A stretch of 64,000 nucleotides of DNA from Dehalogenimonas etheniformans (GCF_014672715.2 NZ_CP058566.2:1054001-1118000), one strand, 5' to 3'; positions 44,038 through 52,292 are shown, counted from the stretch's first letter. Notes: generated by a model not told the origin, from the letters alone. Made by a program: numbers and translations.

Positions 44038-46209
44038 CTAAGCCGTCGCTCCCACCACCACTGCCTCAGTTCCGGCAGATTCATCCCTGGAGGTTACCGG
44101 CAGTTCGATCGTAAAAATGGCGCCTTCACCCGGCTCGCTTTTTACGCTCAGGGTGCCCCCGTGTTCCAGGACTATCGACCTTGAAAGCGGTAACCCCAAC
44201 CCTGTCCCCTCCCCCGGCGCCTTGGTTGTGAAAAACGGTTGGAACAGTTTGGTCATGACATCCGGAGGAATCCCCGGCCCGTCGTCGGCGACGGTGATGC
44301 GGACGTTCTCTCCGTGTCGTTCTGTACCGATCGTCAGGGTGCCGCGGTTGTGTGCTTTCTTCATCGCGTACTGGGCGTTTATGATCAGATTGAGGAATAC
44401 CTGCTGCATCTGTCCCGGGTCAATTACCAGCCAGGGCAGATCGGGATTGAACTCCTTGACGATTTCGATGTTCGAAATCTGAAGGGAATAGGTCTGCAAC
44501 GCCAGGGTGGAATTGAGAATTTCGTTGATGTCGACCCGGGTCCGCAAAGGTTGGGTATGACGCGCAAAGGTTAACATCCTCTTCACTATCTCGGCAACCC
44601 TGGCGGAACCCTCGGCGATAGGCCTGATATCTGCTTTCACGAGTTCGGGCAGATCGCTTTCCAATAGCATATCGGTAAAACCGATGATTCCGGTTAGCGG
44701 GTTGTTGATCTCATGGGCGATTCCGGCAGCCATTTCGCCCAGAGACGCTAGCCTGTCGGTTACGATCAGGTGGCTTTCCATCTGTTTACGTTCGGTAACA
44801 TTTTTGGTAATTTGGACCATGCCAGTCATCTTCCGGTCGTCATCAATAATCGGCGCCATCGATATTTCAAGGTGAGATTCCTTGACGGCATCGTAATACT
44901 CTTCAGTCACCGGCCTGTGGGTTTTTATTATTTCCTGGTGAGCGCAATCCTTGGGAGGTGCAGTCGTCCCATGAATGATCTCGTAGCATTTCTTACCCAC
45001 TAGGTCGCCGGGTTCCATGCCGTAAGACCTGGCGAAGGCCCGGTTTACCCTCATGAAACGGTAGTCATTGTCCTGAATGGAAATGGGATCATCGATTGAA
45101 TCGAAGGTGATCCTCCATTCCTCGGCGGCTTTCTTCAAGGCTTTCTGAGAGTCTTCCAGACGATCAAGCGTATCATTAATTGCTTTACCTAGCGATGCCA
45201 CTTCGTCATTGCCATCGTCTGGCACCCGATGTTTTTCATTCCCCTTGACCCCTATCCCCGCCACCGCCCGATTCAATAGTGACAACGGAGTCACCACCGT
45301 TCGTCCCATCATGAGATACAGGACGATTCCCAAGACCGCCATCGCCGCTCCCAGCGCTAATATCATAGAGTTGAGCGTCGATGTTCCGTTTAGCAGGTAC
45401 TCGCGGGGTGCCGTTACCTTGATCAGGAATGAAGCTTTGCCTTCAAGGTCGTTGACCGATTCATAGGCCGCGATCTGGCTTGAGTCGACCGGGGCGATCC
45501 AACGGTCGTTCTCTTCAAGGTGACTCAATGCCGATTGCGCTTTTTCGTCGCTGTTCCAGGTGTCCGGGAAATCCAGGCCGACATCAGTCAACATTTTCTG
45601 GCTCAAAGCCATCCCGTAGTCCTGGGCAACATATCTGCCCCACACCAGGAATCCACGGGACGGGCCCTGCCGGTCGCTGGTCAGAATCGGATTGGAAACG
45701 ACCATCAAGGGGTGTCCGCCGATGGTGACGAACCCCGTATTGGACTGTTTCTCCTCCTCGATAAACAAAGGCGCTCCGGAGGTTTTCAGAGTATTGATGG
45801 ATTCATCCGGGATATCTGCGATTCCTGACGGTGAACTGCTCCCCTCCCATACCACGTTCCCCGAATTGTCCACATACATGATCAGGTCGATCCCCAAATT
45901 CTCAAAAATGGAAGCCACCAGATTGGATTCTACATAAGCGGAATTTCGGTCATCCATGAAATTGTACGTGTCGTCCCAGTCAGCCCAGTCTATATTTACC
46001 TTGTTCAGGTTCGCCAATTCTTCATTAATGGCGATGGTAATAAGGTCAAGGTGCTGGGACATGTGCTCATGGTCCAGGTCATCGTAATTACGGAGCAGAA
46101 TGGCGTCGGACACCACAAAAATTAGGATAATTGCAGCAATCGTCGAAACAGCGGCGATCGAGAACACTTTTACTCTTAGCGACATACCGGTTGATCCATT
46201 CTTGTTCAA
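44038..46209 (-). CDS. Membrane sensor histidine kinase with CHASE4-HAMP-PAS-HisKA-HATPase
   Basis: 723 residues. Membrane helix 1 (about 15-37), CHASE4-type extracellular sensor (about 40-275, with DWADWDDTYNFM), helix 2 (about 283-303), HAMP (304-357), PAS (365-480), HisKA with H499 in GIAHEINNPL, and HATPase_c with DDGPGIPPD and GTGLGLPLS. Detects an external signal and should autophosphorylate. No response regulator adjoins it; instead the gene eight bases upstream encodes a small HTH protein, an unusual pairing. A receiver partner must be elsewhere. Confidence 0.9.
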   Translation of the reverse strand: MNKNGSTGMSLRVKVFSIAAVSTIAAIILIFVVSDAILLRNYDDLDHEHMSQHLDLITIAINEELANLNKVNIDWADWDDTYNFMDDRNSAYVESNLVASIFENLGIDLIMYVDNSGNVVWEGSSSPSGIADIPDESINTLKTSGAPLFIEEEKQSNTGFVTIGGHPLMVVSNPILTSDRQGPSRGFLVWGRYVAQDYGMALSQKMLTDVGLDFPDTWNSDEKAQSALSHLEENDRWIAPVDSSQIAAYESVNDLEGKASFLIKVTAPREYLLNGTSTLNSMILALGAAMAVLGIVLYLMMGRTVVTPLSLLNRAVAGIGVKGNEKHRVPDDGNDEVASLGKAINDTLDRLEDSQKALKKAAEEWRITFDSIDDPISIQDNDYRFMRVNRAFARSYGMEPGDLVGKKCYEIIHGTTAPPKDCAHQEIIKTHRPVTEEYYDAVKESHLEISMAPIIDDDRKMTGMVQITKNVTERKQMESHLIVTDRLASLGEMAAGIAHEINNPLTGIIGFTDMLLESDLPELVKADIRPIAEGSARVAEIVKRMLTFARHTQPLRTRVDINEILNSTLALQTYSLQISNIEIVKEFNPDLPWLVIDPGQMQQVFLNLIINAQYAMKKAHNRGTLTIGTERHGENVRITVADDGPGIPPDVMTKLFQPFFTTKAPGEGTGLGLPLSRSIVLEHGGTLSVKSEPGEGAIFTIELPVTSRDESAGTEAVVVGATA

Positions 46210-46217
46210 GATAGATT

Positions 46218-46442
46218 TTATCGGGATTCCGATTTAGCCATGGTGATAACTGCGCTTGTCCTGGCCAACAAGGCTTTAAGTTGCTCCTCGGTGAATAATC
46301 TCCATCCCCTAAAATCCCGGTGCAGGTCGCCCGGCAATTCGTCATCCTCGCACCAACGGAAAAGCGTGTTCCGGCTGATGCCTACTCTACGGCAGACTTC
46401 GGCGGTCCTGAAGTATTTTGTTCCTTTAATTGTCACGGGCAT
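46218..46442 (-). CDS. Small MerR/excisionase-type helix-turn-helix protein
   Basis: 74 residues from the ATG at 46442, which has AGGAG six bases upstream; an upstream TTG-type start is less likely. One HTH_17/MerR-like domain: YFRTAEVCRRVGISRNTLFRWCE is the HTH, followed by the wing-like region and RLFTEEQLKALL. No ligand-binding or dimerisation domain as in full MerR proteins. It lies eight bases upstream of the CHASE4 kinase gene, so both are co-expressed. Two CCATAC repeats (46458-46463 and 46477-46482), 19 bases apart, precede it and may be its own operator. Confidence 0.82.
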   Translation of the reverse strand: MPVTIKGTKYFRTAEVCRRVGISRNTLFRWCEDDELPGDLHRDFRGWRLFTEEQLKALLARTSAVITMAKSESR

Positions 46443-46753
46443 GGTTGTCTCCTGTTGCCATACTTGGCACACTCTACCATACCAATCTAAGCAGCCATAT
46501 CCCTCTTTAGTAATGGTTGCTGGGGCTATCTATCAAACAATGGTACTAGCCTGACACAAGTTTCCGGTTACTCTCTCGGCGCATCCTATGACCTTCATCC
46601 TTTTTACCAACCTGGTAGTCACGCAAGGATGCGCTCGCCAGGGCTGCATGCTCCTTTATCTGGTTTGTGGTTTTACGAATTTTTCAGGAGAAACTCAAAT
46701 CTCCTTTGAAGAACTCTTAAAGCAATCTATAATTCAGTTATAGGAGGCGCTCT
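46443..46753. other. Intergenic stretch with two divergent promoters
   Basis: Holds the upstream region of the HTH-kinase operon (minus strand) and the promoter of the 34-residue gene (plus strand). No other gene or repeat recognised between 46490 and 46700. Confidence 0.5.
46706..46733 (+). promoter_or_regulatory. Promoter of the 34-residue gene
   Basis: TTGAAG (46706-46711), 16-base spacer, TATAAT (46728-46733). Transcription near 46740 falls immediately before the AGGAGG ribosome binding site at 46742-46746. Confidence 0.6.
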
Positions 46754-46858
46754 ATGTGCGATCATTGCCGGACCCATCATCCTGAACTTTACGTCGATAA
46801 ACCGCCGGTCAAAACTGCAAAGACCCCAAAGAAGGCTGAACCGGCTAAAAAGAAGTAG
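46754..46858 (+). CDS. 34-residue Cys/His, Lys/Pro-rich microprotein
   Basis: ATG preceded by TAGGAGG at eight bases, one of the best ribosome binding sites in the window. The protein begins MCDHCRTHHPEL, a CxxC followed by two adjacent histidines that could bind a metal, and ends in a basic Lys/Ala/Pro tail (KTAKTPKKAEPAKKK). The unit has its own promoter and intrinsic terminator, so it is a free-standing gene. I recognise no family. The tail recalls nucleic-acid-binding tails, but no function is claimed. Confidence 0.7.
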   Translation: MCDHCRTHHPELYVDKPPVKTAKTPKKAEPAKKK

Positions 46859-46861
46859 CTT

Positions 46862-46892
46862 GAAGGACTGGATAAGGGCGTCCTTCCTCTTT
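46862..46892 (+). terminator. Terminator of the 34-residue gene
   Basis: GAAGGAC (46862-46868), 11-base loop, GTCCTTC (46880-46886), then CTCTTTTTC. Begins three bases after the stop codon. Confidence 0.7.
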
Positions 46893-46986
46893 TTCAAAAC
46901 TCTGAAATCCCGCTGTGTCTCTATTGACGCCTTTCTTTGGCTGTTCTAATGGCGACCTGGCGCCCGCCCCTACCCCTTTGTTATTT

Positions 46987-47014
46987 CGGCGAGCGAAGCG
47001 ACGTGGCAATCTAG
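46987..47014. repeat. Short dispersed repeat (CGAGCGAAGCGACG type)
   Basis: CGGCGAGCGAAGCGACGTGG followed by CAATCTAG. I recognise this as a short interspersed motif of environmental bacterial genomes; related in core to the element at 11781. Confidence 0.45.
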
Positions 47015-47050
47015 GCGCCCGCCTGGTTGATGTGGTCTGTCCTTCGCCCT

Positions 47051-47533
47051 TTACGTGGATTTTACGGCGCGGAGAATCGACATCACTTTCTCGGGATCGT
47101 TGGAGGAGAAAACGAATTCGCGGTCCGGAAGGCTTCGCCGCTGGATGACGACGCCCGGTTTGCCGATAACGTTGTAAACGATTCTCCGTTTACCGTCCTT
47201 CCAGCCGAACCGTATTCCGAAGCCGCCGTAAGCCAGAGCGGAAGCGTCTTCACGGTAAATGTCGGTGAGGTCCTCCGCAGGAATGTTGTGGTGGAAAACT
47301 CCGTACCCCGCCGATACGCCCCGCGGTGAAATCTTGATGGTCAGAAAGGCGAAGTTGATCGCCACCGCCAGCAGGAACAGACCAGTTACCGGCAGAAACC
47401 AGATCATCGATGCGTTTTCGACCGTATCCGTTGCCAGCATCGAAGCAAAAAGCCCCAGTGAAAACAAACCTGCCGCCCCGGCGAGTAAAGACGCCAACCC
47501 GGAAAACATTTTCTCCTGGTACGTCTTGTCCAT
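47051..47533 (-). CDS. Two-TM membrane protein with PH-like domain
   Basis: 160 residues. Two hydrophobic helices (about residues 12-34 and 43-66) followed by a soluble beta-rich region (about 70-160) with PRGVSAGYGVFHHNIPAEDL and YGGFGIRFGWKDGKRRIVYN, consistent with a bacterial PH-like fold. Such proteins have no defined function. No operon partner; flanked by repeat remnants on both sides. Plausible gene because of length, codon pattern and fold-like composition. Confidence 0.68.
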   Translation of the reverse strand: MDKTYQEKMFSGLASLLAGAAGLFSLGLFASMLATDTVENASMIWFLPVTGLFLLAVAINFAFLTIKISPRGVSAGYGVFHHNIPAEDLTDIYREDASALAYGGFGIRFGWKDGKRRIVYNVIGKPGVVIQRRSLPDREFVFSSNDPEKVMSILRAVKST

Positions 47534-47779
47534 ATTAACTCCTTTATAATCCGTTTGCTTTACCCTGATTCAGGATTCGTCTCAATTTCTTTGCTATAGG
47601 ATAGATATTCCAGACCCCAAAGTCACCGATCGCCGGGTGAGTATTTTCCTGTCCTAAAGTAGGGATTCTCGCATCGTTGTAATTTACCCAAACCCCAATC
47701 CCTCCCTCTTTCTGTCTTTGCTAACCCCCGCCTTGAATGGTAAATTCGCCGAATAAGCACAAAGAAGTACAATGTAGGT

Positions 47780-48646
47780 ATGCTTCTGGCAATTTTATCA
47801 ATCTTCATCGGCTTGGCCACTTTGTATTTTTTAGTTTCGGCCTTGATCGCCAATGGTATGGCGGCTTCAAAAAGGATATTCCCTCCCGCCCTGGAGTACC
47901 CCGAGGTCCGTTTTGGTAATCTTTTTGATGATACCAAGATTAGCGGCTGGTTGATTCCTGCAACTGGCCAATCTTCAAAAGCTACCTTGATTGCCATGCA
48001 CGGAGGCAAGCAGAACCGGGCGGATGAGACTGTCGGCTTGTTGCAAATGTGCCGGGATGTGGCCAGACTCGGCTTTAATGTCCTGTCGTTGGATCGCCGG
48101 GGTTGCGGCCGATCCGGCACCGCGAGATTAAACGAACGCACCAAGTCTGATCGGGATTTTGGCGGCGCCATCGATTGGATTTTAAAGCAGAATCCGGATG
48201 AAAAAGTCCTGCTGTTCGGGACTTCGTTTGCGGGAGTGGCCGCTCTGGTTCACGCTTCAAAAGACCATAGGGTCATCGGCGTCGTCGCCGACAGCAGCTT
48301 TAAATGCAGTCTGGCCATGGCACAACGATGCCTTTACGAAACTTTCCCGCCGTTTAAGGTATTCGCTCATGGAGCGGTATGGATGGCGGGACCGGTGTGC
48401 GGTGTAGGCGATGACGATGCCATTGATGCCGTGAAAAAGATTATTTGCCCTGTTCTATTCACCGGTGGTGAATTGGACAGAGTGGTGCCGCCGTCCGATG
48501 CCCGGGAGTTGCTGGAGGCTTCAGGCAATCCCCTGGATGAAATTTTGATTGTCCCCGGCGCAGGGCACAGTCAAGCTTATCGTACCTCTCAGGCGACATA
48601 TATCGCCCGTTTGGATGCTTTTATCAACAAGTGCCTTCAACAATAG
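47780..48646 (+). CDS. Membrane-anchored alpha/beta hydrolase
   Basis: 288 residues. N-terminal hydrophobic helix (about residues 2-24) then an alpha/beta-hydrolase domain: HGGKQN oxyanion region, nucleophile elbow GTSFAG (Ser about residue 153), acid residue in ELDRVVPP (about 235) and catalytic His in GAGHSQAY (about 262). Serine hydrolase of unknown substrate. A TACAAT -10 box ends six bases before the ATG and no Shine-Dalgarno is present, so translation may be leaderless. The next gene starts 26 bases after its stop. Confidence 0.85.
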   Translation: MLLAILSIFIGLATLYFLVSALIANGMAASKRIFPPALEYPEVRFGNLFDDTKISGWLIPATGQSSKATLIAMHGGKQNRADETVGLLQMCRDVARLGFNVLSLDRRGCGRSGTARLNERTKSDRDFGGAIDWILKQNPDEKVLLFGTSFAGVAALVHASKDHRVIGVVADSSFKCSLAMAQRCLYETFPPFKVFAHGAVWMAGPVCGVGDDDAIDAVKKIICPVLFTGGELDRVVPPSDARELLEASGNPLDEILIVPGAGHSQAYRTSQATYIARLDAFINKCLQQ

Positions 48647-48672
48647 AAAATATCGGATTAACGGAGGGAATT

Positions 48673-48969
48673 ATGCCCATCGACGGAGATAAATCGAATA
48701 CCGGAAGAGATGATTTGAAAAATAGAGCGCCGGCCAAAGGTGATAGACTGATGTGCGGAAACTGCGGCCTGATCGTTAGTATTGAAGAAATTAATCGTTC
48801 AGCCGCCTTTGCAGAGCCCGTTTGTTGTGCCATGCCCATGAAATTGCACCTTTCAAACCCTGTAAATACTGCAATTTCCCTGAAGACACGCGGACGCCAG
48901 GCTGGGTCTTCACGGTACCAGGGCGTCACCATTCAAAAAGATACCCAGCCGAGAGATGATTGCATATGA
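48673..48969 (+). CDS. Desulforedoxin-like small Cys protein
   Basis: 98 residues from the ATG at 48673, which follows CGGAGGG; the frame is open from 48631 but has no ribosome binding site there. Central motif LMCGNCG...VCCAMPM resembles the desulforedoxin domain of desulfoferrodoxin (CxxC and CC), which binds one iron through four cysteines; the spacing between CxxC and CC is a few residues longer than in Dx. Could be an iron- or zinc-binding redox protein. N- and C-terminal parts are polar and unrecognised. Confidence 0.7.
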   Translation: MPIDGDKSNTGRDDLKNRAPAKGDRLMCGNCGLIVSIEEINRSAAFAEPVCCAMPMKLHLSNPVNTAISLKTRGRQAGSSRYQGVTIQKDTQPRDDCI

Positions 48970-49124
48970 TTTTTAAGCTTTGCATTTGCTATCTGCCCCG
49001 ATTGAGTATATAGTGGCAATAGTTGCAGTTTAGGTTATTACTCACTTACCGGAACCCTTCTTTGATTCCCCTGAGTATTGGATGACCCCGACTCTGACGA
49101 ATTTTTAAAGAGAGGAGGTTATCC

Positions 49125-49439
49125 ATGAATTTTCAAGCCAAAACGATTCCTTGTTGCGATTGCGGGACGAACTTTGAGTTCACCGTCGCCGAACAGGAAT
49201 TTTATCAATCCAAGGGTTTCGTGAACAATCCAAAACGTTGTCCCGCATGCCGGGCAACGCGCAAGTCTGATCGAACCAACAGCACCGCCAACACTACGAG
49301 CTACAATAGTTATGCTCCGCGTCAAATGTATGCTGCTGTTTGTTCCGATTGCGGCAAAACTGCCCAGGTTCCCTTCGAACCTCGTAACGGTAAACCCGTT
49401 TACTGCAGTGATTGTTACCGTAAAGTGAAAGCTGCCTGA
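49125..49439 (+). CDS. Double zinc-ribbon protein
   Basis: 104 residues. N-terminal zinc ribbon CCDCG (residue 10) with RCPACR (about residue 39), and C-terminal ribbon CSDCGK (about 73) with YCSDCYRK (about 93), separated by a Ser/Thr/Asn linker. The C-terminal pattern C-DCGK-A-VPF-P--PVYCSDC is common in small proteins of Chloroflexota. Ribosome binding site GAGGAGG is excellent. Located upstream of an RRM protein, so a nucleic-acid role is possible, but none is proven. Confidence 0.82.
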   Translation: MNFQAKTIPCCDCGTNFEFTVAEQEFYQSKGFVNNPKRCPACRATRKSDRTNSTANTTSYNSYAPRQMYAAVCSDCGKTAQVPFEPRNGKPVYCSDCYRKVKAA

Positions 49440-49455
49440 AGCCCCGATGACGGGA

Positions 49456-49487
49456 GGAACCGGTTGGGATTCCAGCCGGTTCCTTTT
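49456..49487 (+). terminator. Intrinsic terminator of the zinc-ribbon gene
   Basis: GGAACCGG and CCGGTTCC with a short extra inner pairing, followed by TTTT. Lies 17 bases after the stop codon. Confidence 0.8.
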
Positions 49488-49544
49488 CTCCGTGCTCCGG
49501 TTCATAAAACCTCAACTAATTTTGCTGCGGTGTGAGGGAGGATT

Positions 49545-49844
49545 ATGAATATATATGTTGGAAACCTTTCCCTGGCTATGACCGAGGCTGAATTGCGGAA
49601 GGAGTTTGATCCTTTTGGCACAGTAAACTCGGTCACCCTGATGAATGACAACCATATTGGCAGTGGGCAACTCCGGGGCTACGCTTACGTCGATATGCCA
49701 TCTATCGCGGAGGGCGAATTAGCCATCTCTTTCATCAATGGAAGATGCCTGAACGGAAGGATCGTGACTGCCATTCAAGCTATGCCCTTATCTAGCGAAG
49801 AGGCCAAGGGCTGTCGGAAGGCTCGAACGAGAGTTAGGAATTAG
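49545..49844 (+). CDS. RNA-recognition-motif protein
   Basis: 99 residues, a single RRM. RNP2 is IYVGNL at residues 3-8 and RNP1 is GYAYVDM (about residue 48), slightly diverged from the usual RGFGFV form. Binds single-stranded RNA; in bacteria such proteins are often cold-induced. Good ribosome binding site (GGGAGGA) six bases before the ATG. It follows a terminator, so it is probably its own unit. Confidence 0.9.
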   Translation: MNIYVGNLSLAMTEAELRKEFDPFGTVNSVTLMNDNHIGSGQLRGYAYVDMPSIAEGELAISFINGRCLNGRIVTAIQAMPLSSEEAKGCRKARTRVRN

Positions 49845-49924
49845 TCTTCTTGTTGAACGGATCAACGACTTCGACTGAAAATCACATTAAATAAAGTCAG
49901 TAATCAGGGTAACACTTGTCTTTG

Positions 49925-49965
49925 CGAGGACTTGCCAGTTGGCAAGTCCGTGGGAATCGTCCTCG
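49925..49965. repeat. Inverted repeat in the RRM/macro-domain gap
   Basis: GGACTTGCCA-GT-TGGCAAGTCC (49928-49949), a perfect 10-bp inverted repeat, flanked by CGAGGA and TCCTCG. Dispersed-repeat style rather than a terminator. Confidence 0.55.
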
Positions 49966-49987
49966 AATAGTACACCGATCAAATACC

Positions 49988-50019
49988 CGTTCGTGGTGAG
50001 CCTGTCGAACCATGAACGA
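49988..50019. repeat. Palindromic dispersed repeat, GTTCGTGGTGAGC family (copy 2)
   Basis: Arms CGTTCGTGG and CCATGAACG around GAGCCTGTCGAA; most intact copy of the family in the window. Confidence 0.7.
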
Positions 50020-50064
50020 GTAATCAATTCATTAAGGTCGCTGACCAGTTAAGCTTTTCTCACT

Positions 50065-50092
50065 TTGACCTCCACTCAACTAGGTCTATGAT
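50065..50092 (+). promoter_or_regulatory. Promoter of the macro-domain gene, leaderless
   Basis: TTGACC (50065-50070), 16-base spacer, TATGAT (50087-50092), ending six bases before the ATG at 50099. Transcription would begin at or next to the start codon; there is no Shine-Dalgarno. Confidence 0.55.
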
Positions 50093-50098
50093 AAATGT

Positions 50099-50650
50099 AT
50101 GGATACCCTCACCATCAATTCCACCACCATCAAACTGACCATGGGCGACATCGTCGCCGCGAAAGTGGACGTTCTCGTGAATGCCGCCAATTCGGAACTG
50201 GCCGGTGGCGGTGGCGTCGATGGGGCTATTCACAAAGCCGGCGGACCTGATATTCATGTCGCCTGCCACGAGATTATTTCAAAGCAGGGCCCGGTTCTAC
50301 CCGGCAAGGCAGTGATCACCGCCGCGGGCAACCTCCCCGCCAAATGCGTCATTCACGCCGTGGGGCCGATCTGGTATGGGGGTAAGCACAACGAGGCCGA
50401 GACCTTGGCCAGCGCATACACCGAGAGTTTAAAGCTGGCCACAGCTAACAATCTTGAAAGCGTTGCCTTCCCGTCTCTAAGCACGGGGGCTTATCATTAC
50501 CCACTGAATCAGGCTTCCAAGATAGCCTTGAAAACTGTTGCCGACTATTTAAAATCGAACAAAACCAGCCTTAAAGAAGTCCGGTTCGTTCTTTATGACA
50601 CTAAGACTTACGAGGCTTATGCTAAGGCGTTGGCTGAGATCGGTTCTTAA
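50099..50650 (+). CDS. Macro-domain ADP-ribose-binding protein
   Basis: 183 residues, one macro domain of the MacroD/YmdB type. Loop 1 has VLVNAANSELAGGGGVDGAIH (about residues 27-47), including the catalytic Asp-containing GGGVD segment of MacroD hydrolases, and loop 2 has PSLSTGAYHYP (about 120). Such enzymes remove ADP-ribose from proteins or deacetylate O-acetyl-ADP-ribose. Stands alone between dispersed repeats, convergent with the HEPN-like unknown gene. No DarT toxin is in the window. Confidence 0.92.
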   Translation: MDTLTINSTTIKLTMGDIVAAKVDVLVNAANSELAGGGGVDGAIHKAGGPDIHVACHEIISKQGPVLPGKAVITAAGNLPAKCVIHAVGPIWYGGKHNEAETLASAYTESLKLATANNLESVAFPSLSTGAYHYPLNQASKIALKTVADYLKSNKTSLKEVRFVLYDTKTYEAYAKALAEIGS

Positions 50651-50765
50651 ATTTCAACAACAACCATCACGCCCCTAATCGTCCCGGAGCTAGTGGATGA
50701 ATAAATGCGTTCTCCACCCCCGGCGCCTTCCCAAATTCTATCTTGTTAAACCCATTTGGATGTGT

Positions 50766-52154
50766 TTAATACCTAAACTCGCCGAGACTGTCGTATTTAA
50801 AGCTAGTTTCGTTGATGTCCGATATTGCAAGTAATTTCGCATCGATCTTTTGATTATTGAGTATTTTGATGAAATTCCTAATATAAAATTCATCATAGCT
50901 TATATTTATTAAGCTCGCGAGCTCTGCACCTAATTTTGTCAATAAGTGGACCGAGATATCCTTAAAATCTCCCGAAGGCCAGCCAACCATGATACCTCTA
51001 CACCCACATATTAATACGTCGTTGTTCGCGAGCTTAAGAGCATATCTGGCTATCAAACCAATGTTTTCAAGTGCCCCTATCTGTTCACTATCAATCTTTA
51101 ATACATCTTGTTCTAAGAGCGTAATAAAGTATTTCTGTTTGTCAGGAAATCGGAAAGTCCGATTTTTTGCCAAGTTGGTAAATAGTTCAGCTTCCTCTTT
51201 TGTTATTGCCTGCAATATTTTATGAGGAAGACCCTCAAAAAGACAGTTAGAATTAAGAAATATTGGATTGAACGGTCTTACTTTAATTTGCTTGACCTTT
51301 GTCTCTGCTGTGGCTCTCATGGGCAAGAAAGACATCGGATGACGAAGGAGATCGGGATCCAATTGCATCATCTTACCACCCAACTGTTTTTCAATTGTTA
51401 TACAAGAGCCTACCACAGTTGAGAAAAATGAGGTCAACTTATGTACGTGATATTCGATAAATTCTTGTGTTGTCCAATAGTATTCGGATGTAAGTGGGAT
51501 TTTGGGATCTGGGAATCCGCCCTTTAAGATCCGAGGAACTGGGAGATATCCAATGGGTAGTATCGGGAACATAGCTTGAATTGATGGTGACCCACGGTGT
51601 TGCCATTCATCACGAGTAGCGATAATGCTATCGGAATTATCACGATCCTTATCAAGCCATATTTCCAATTCTGATAAATGTTTCCCGATCGTCAAATCGT
51701 GTTCACCTACGTTTTGTCGGAAAGATAACCATTTAAAGTCACGCGATGGCCCCTTTTGGCCTAGTCTCAATAAATCGTTGAGAAATACTGCTAATGCATC
51801 TAGAGATGCTTTGGCGTGGGCAACAAAGTCAAAAAGGGCTTTCATGTGTTGAATTTGACCTATTGGGTCAAATGGCACCGTGTCTTGCGTTGCCCGTTCA
51901 GCAATACTCTTCTCAATGCGTATCGACTCTATTCCCGCCAATTTCGCCCATTGAATCTTTCGAAGACAATCCACAAGGGGAAAATACAATTCGGCACGTC
52001 CCATTTGATCAACCAAATGACTTAAATGGACTAAGTTTTCATATGAGATTTCAGGCAGCACCTCGAAAGATACATCATTAAAAATATGGAGTTTATGCTC
52101 GGGGAAATTTGGTAGTCGCGAATTAGTCATAGCAGTATGCCTTTTAATGTTCAT
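50766..52154 (-). CDS. Unknown AT-rich accessory gene with HEPN-like region
   Basis: 462 residues; no family recognised with confidence. A helical region (about residues 95-200) with KASLDALAVFLND and W-x-E helix pairs ends in RDEWQH: R181 and H186 form the R-x4-H motif of HEPN ribonucleases. The C-terminal 160 residues look like a mixed alpha/beta domain. Clearly richer in A and T than neighbours, with different codon use, indicating transfer. Starts: ATG at 52154 (a -10 box lies nine bases upstream, no Shine-Dalgarno) or ATG at 52130 with AAAAGG upstream. Function unknown. Confidence 0.7.
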   Translation of the reverse strand: MNIKRHTAMTNSRLPNFPEHKLHIFNDVSFEVLPEISYENLVHLSHLVDQMGRAELYFPLVDCLRKIQWAKLAGIESIRIEKSIAERATQDTVPFDPIGQIQHMKALFDFVAHAKASLDALAVFLNDLLRLGQKGPSRDFKWLSFRQNVGEHDLTIGKHLSELEIWLDKDRDNSDSIIATRDEWQHRGSPSIQAMFPILPIGYLPVPRILKGGFPDPKIPLTSEYYWTTQEFIEYHVHKLTSFFSTVVGSCITIEKQLGGKMMQLDPDLLRHPMSFLPMRATAETKVKQIKVRPFNPIFLNSNCLFEGLPHKILQAITKEEAELFTNLAKNRTFRFPDKQKYFITLLEQDVLKIDSEQIGALENIGLIARYALKLANNDVLICGCRGIMVGWPSGDFKDISVHLLTKLGAELASLINISYDEFYIRNFIKILNNQKIDAKLLAISDINETSFKYDSLGEFRY

Positions 52155-52223
52155 TCGCTATGATAATATGCTTTGGAGTTGATACCATAAACAAGATACC
52201 CCCCTAAAAACGACACGAAACGC

Positions 52224-52254
52224 TTGACAGAACACTGTACACCAGTGCTATAAT
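52224..52254 (+). promoter_or_regulatory. Strong orphan promoter with internal palindrome
   Basis: Perfect TTGACA (52224-52229), 19-base spacer, perfect TATAAT (52249-52254) with extended -10 TGC. The spacer contains CACTG-TACAC-CAGTG (52233-52247), a perfect inverted repeat, so repression by a dimeric regulator is likely. Confidence 0.65.
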
Positions 52255-52292
52255 AGCCTCTCTTTATAGCACATAGTTTCTGTGGAGGCGGT

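Noticed and set aside
47623-48171. 182-codon minus-strand frame over the alpha/beta hydrolase
   Set aside because: Antisense of a gene with a complete catalytic triad.
50099-52154. Macro-domain gene and HEPN-like gene as a DarTG-type toxin-antitoxin pair
   Set aside because: The genes are convergent and not co-transcribed, and no DarT-like ADP-ribosyltransferase motif is seen in the unknown protein.
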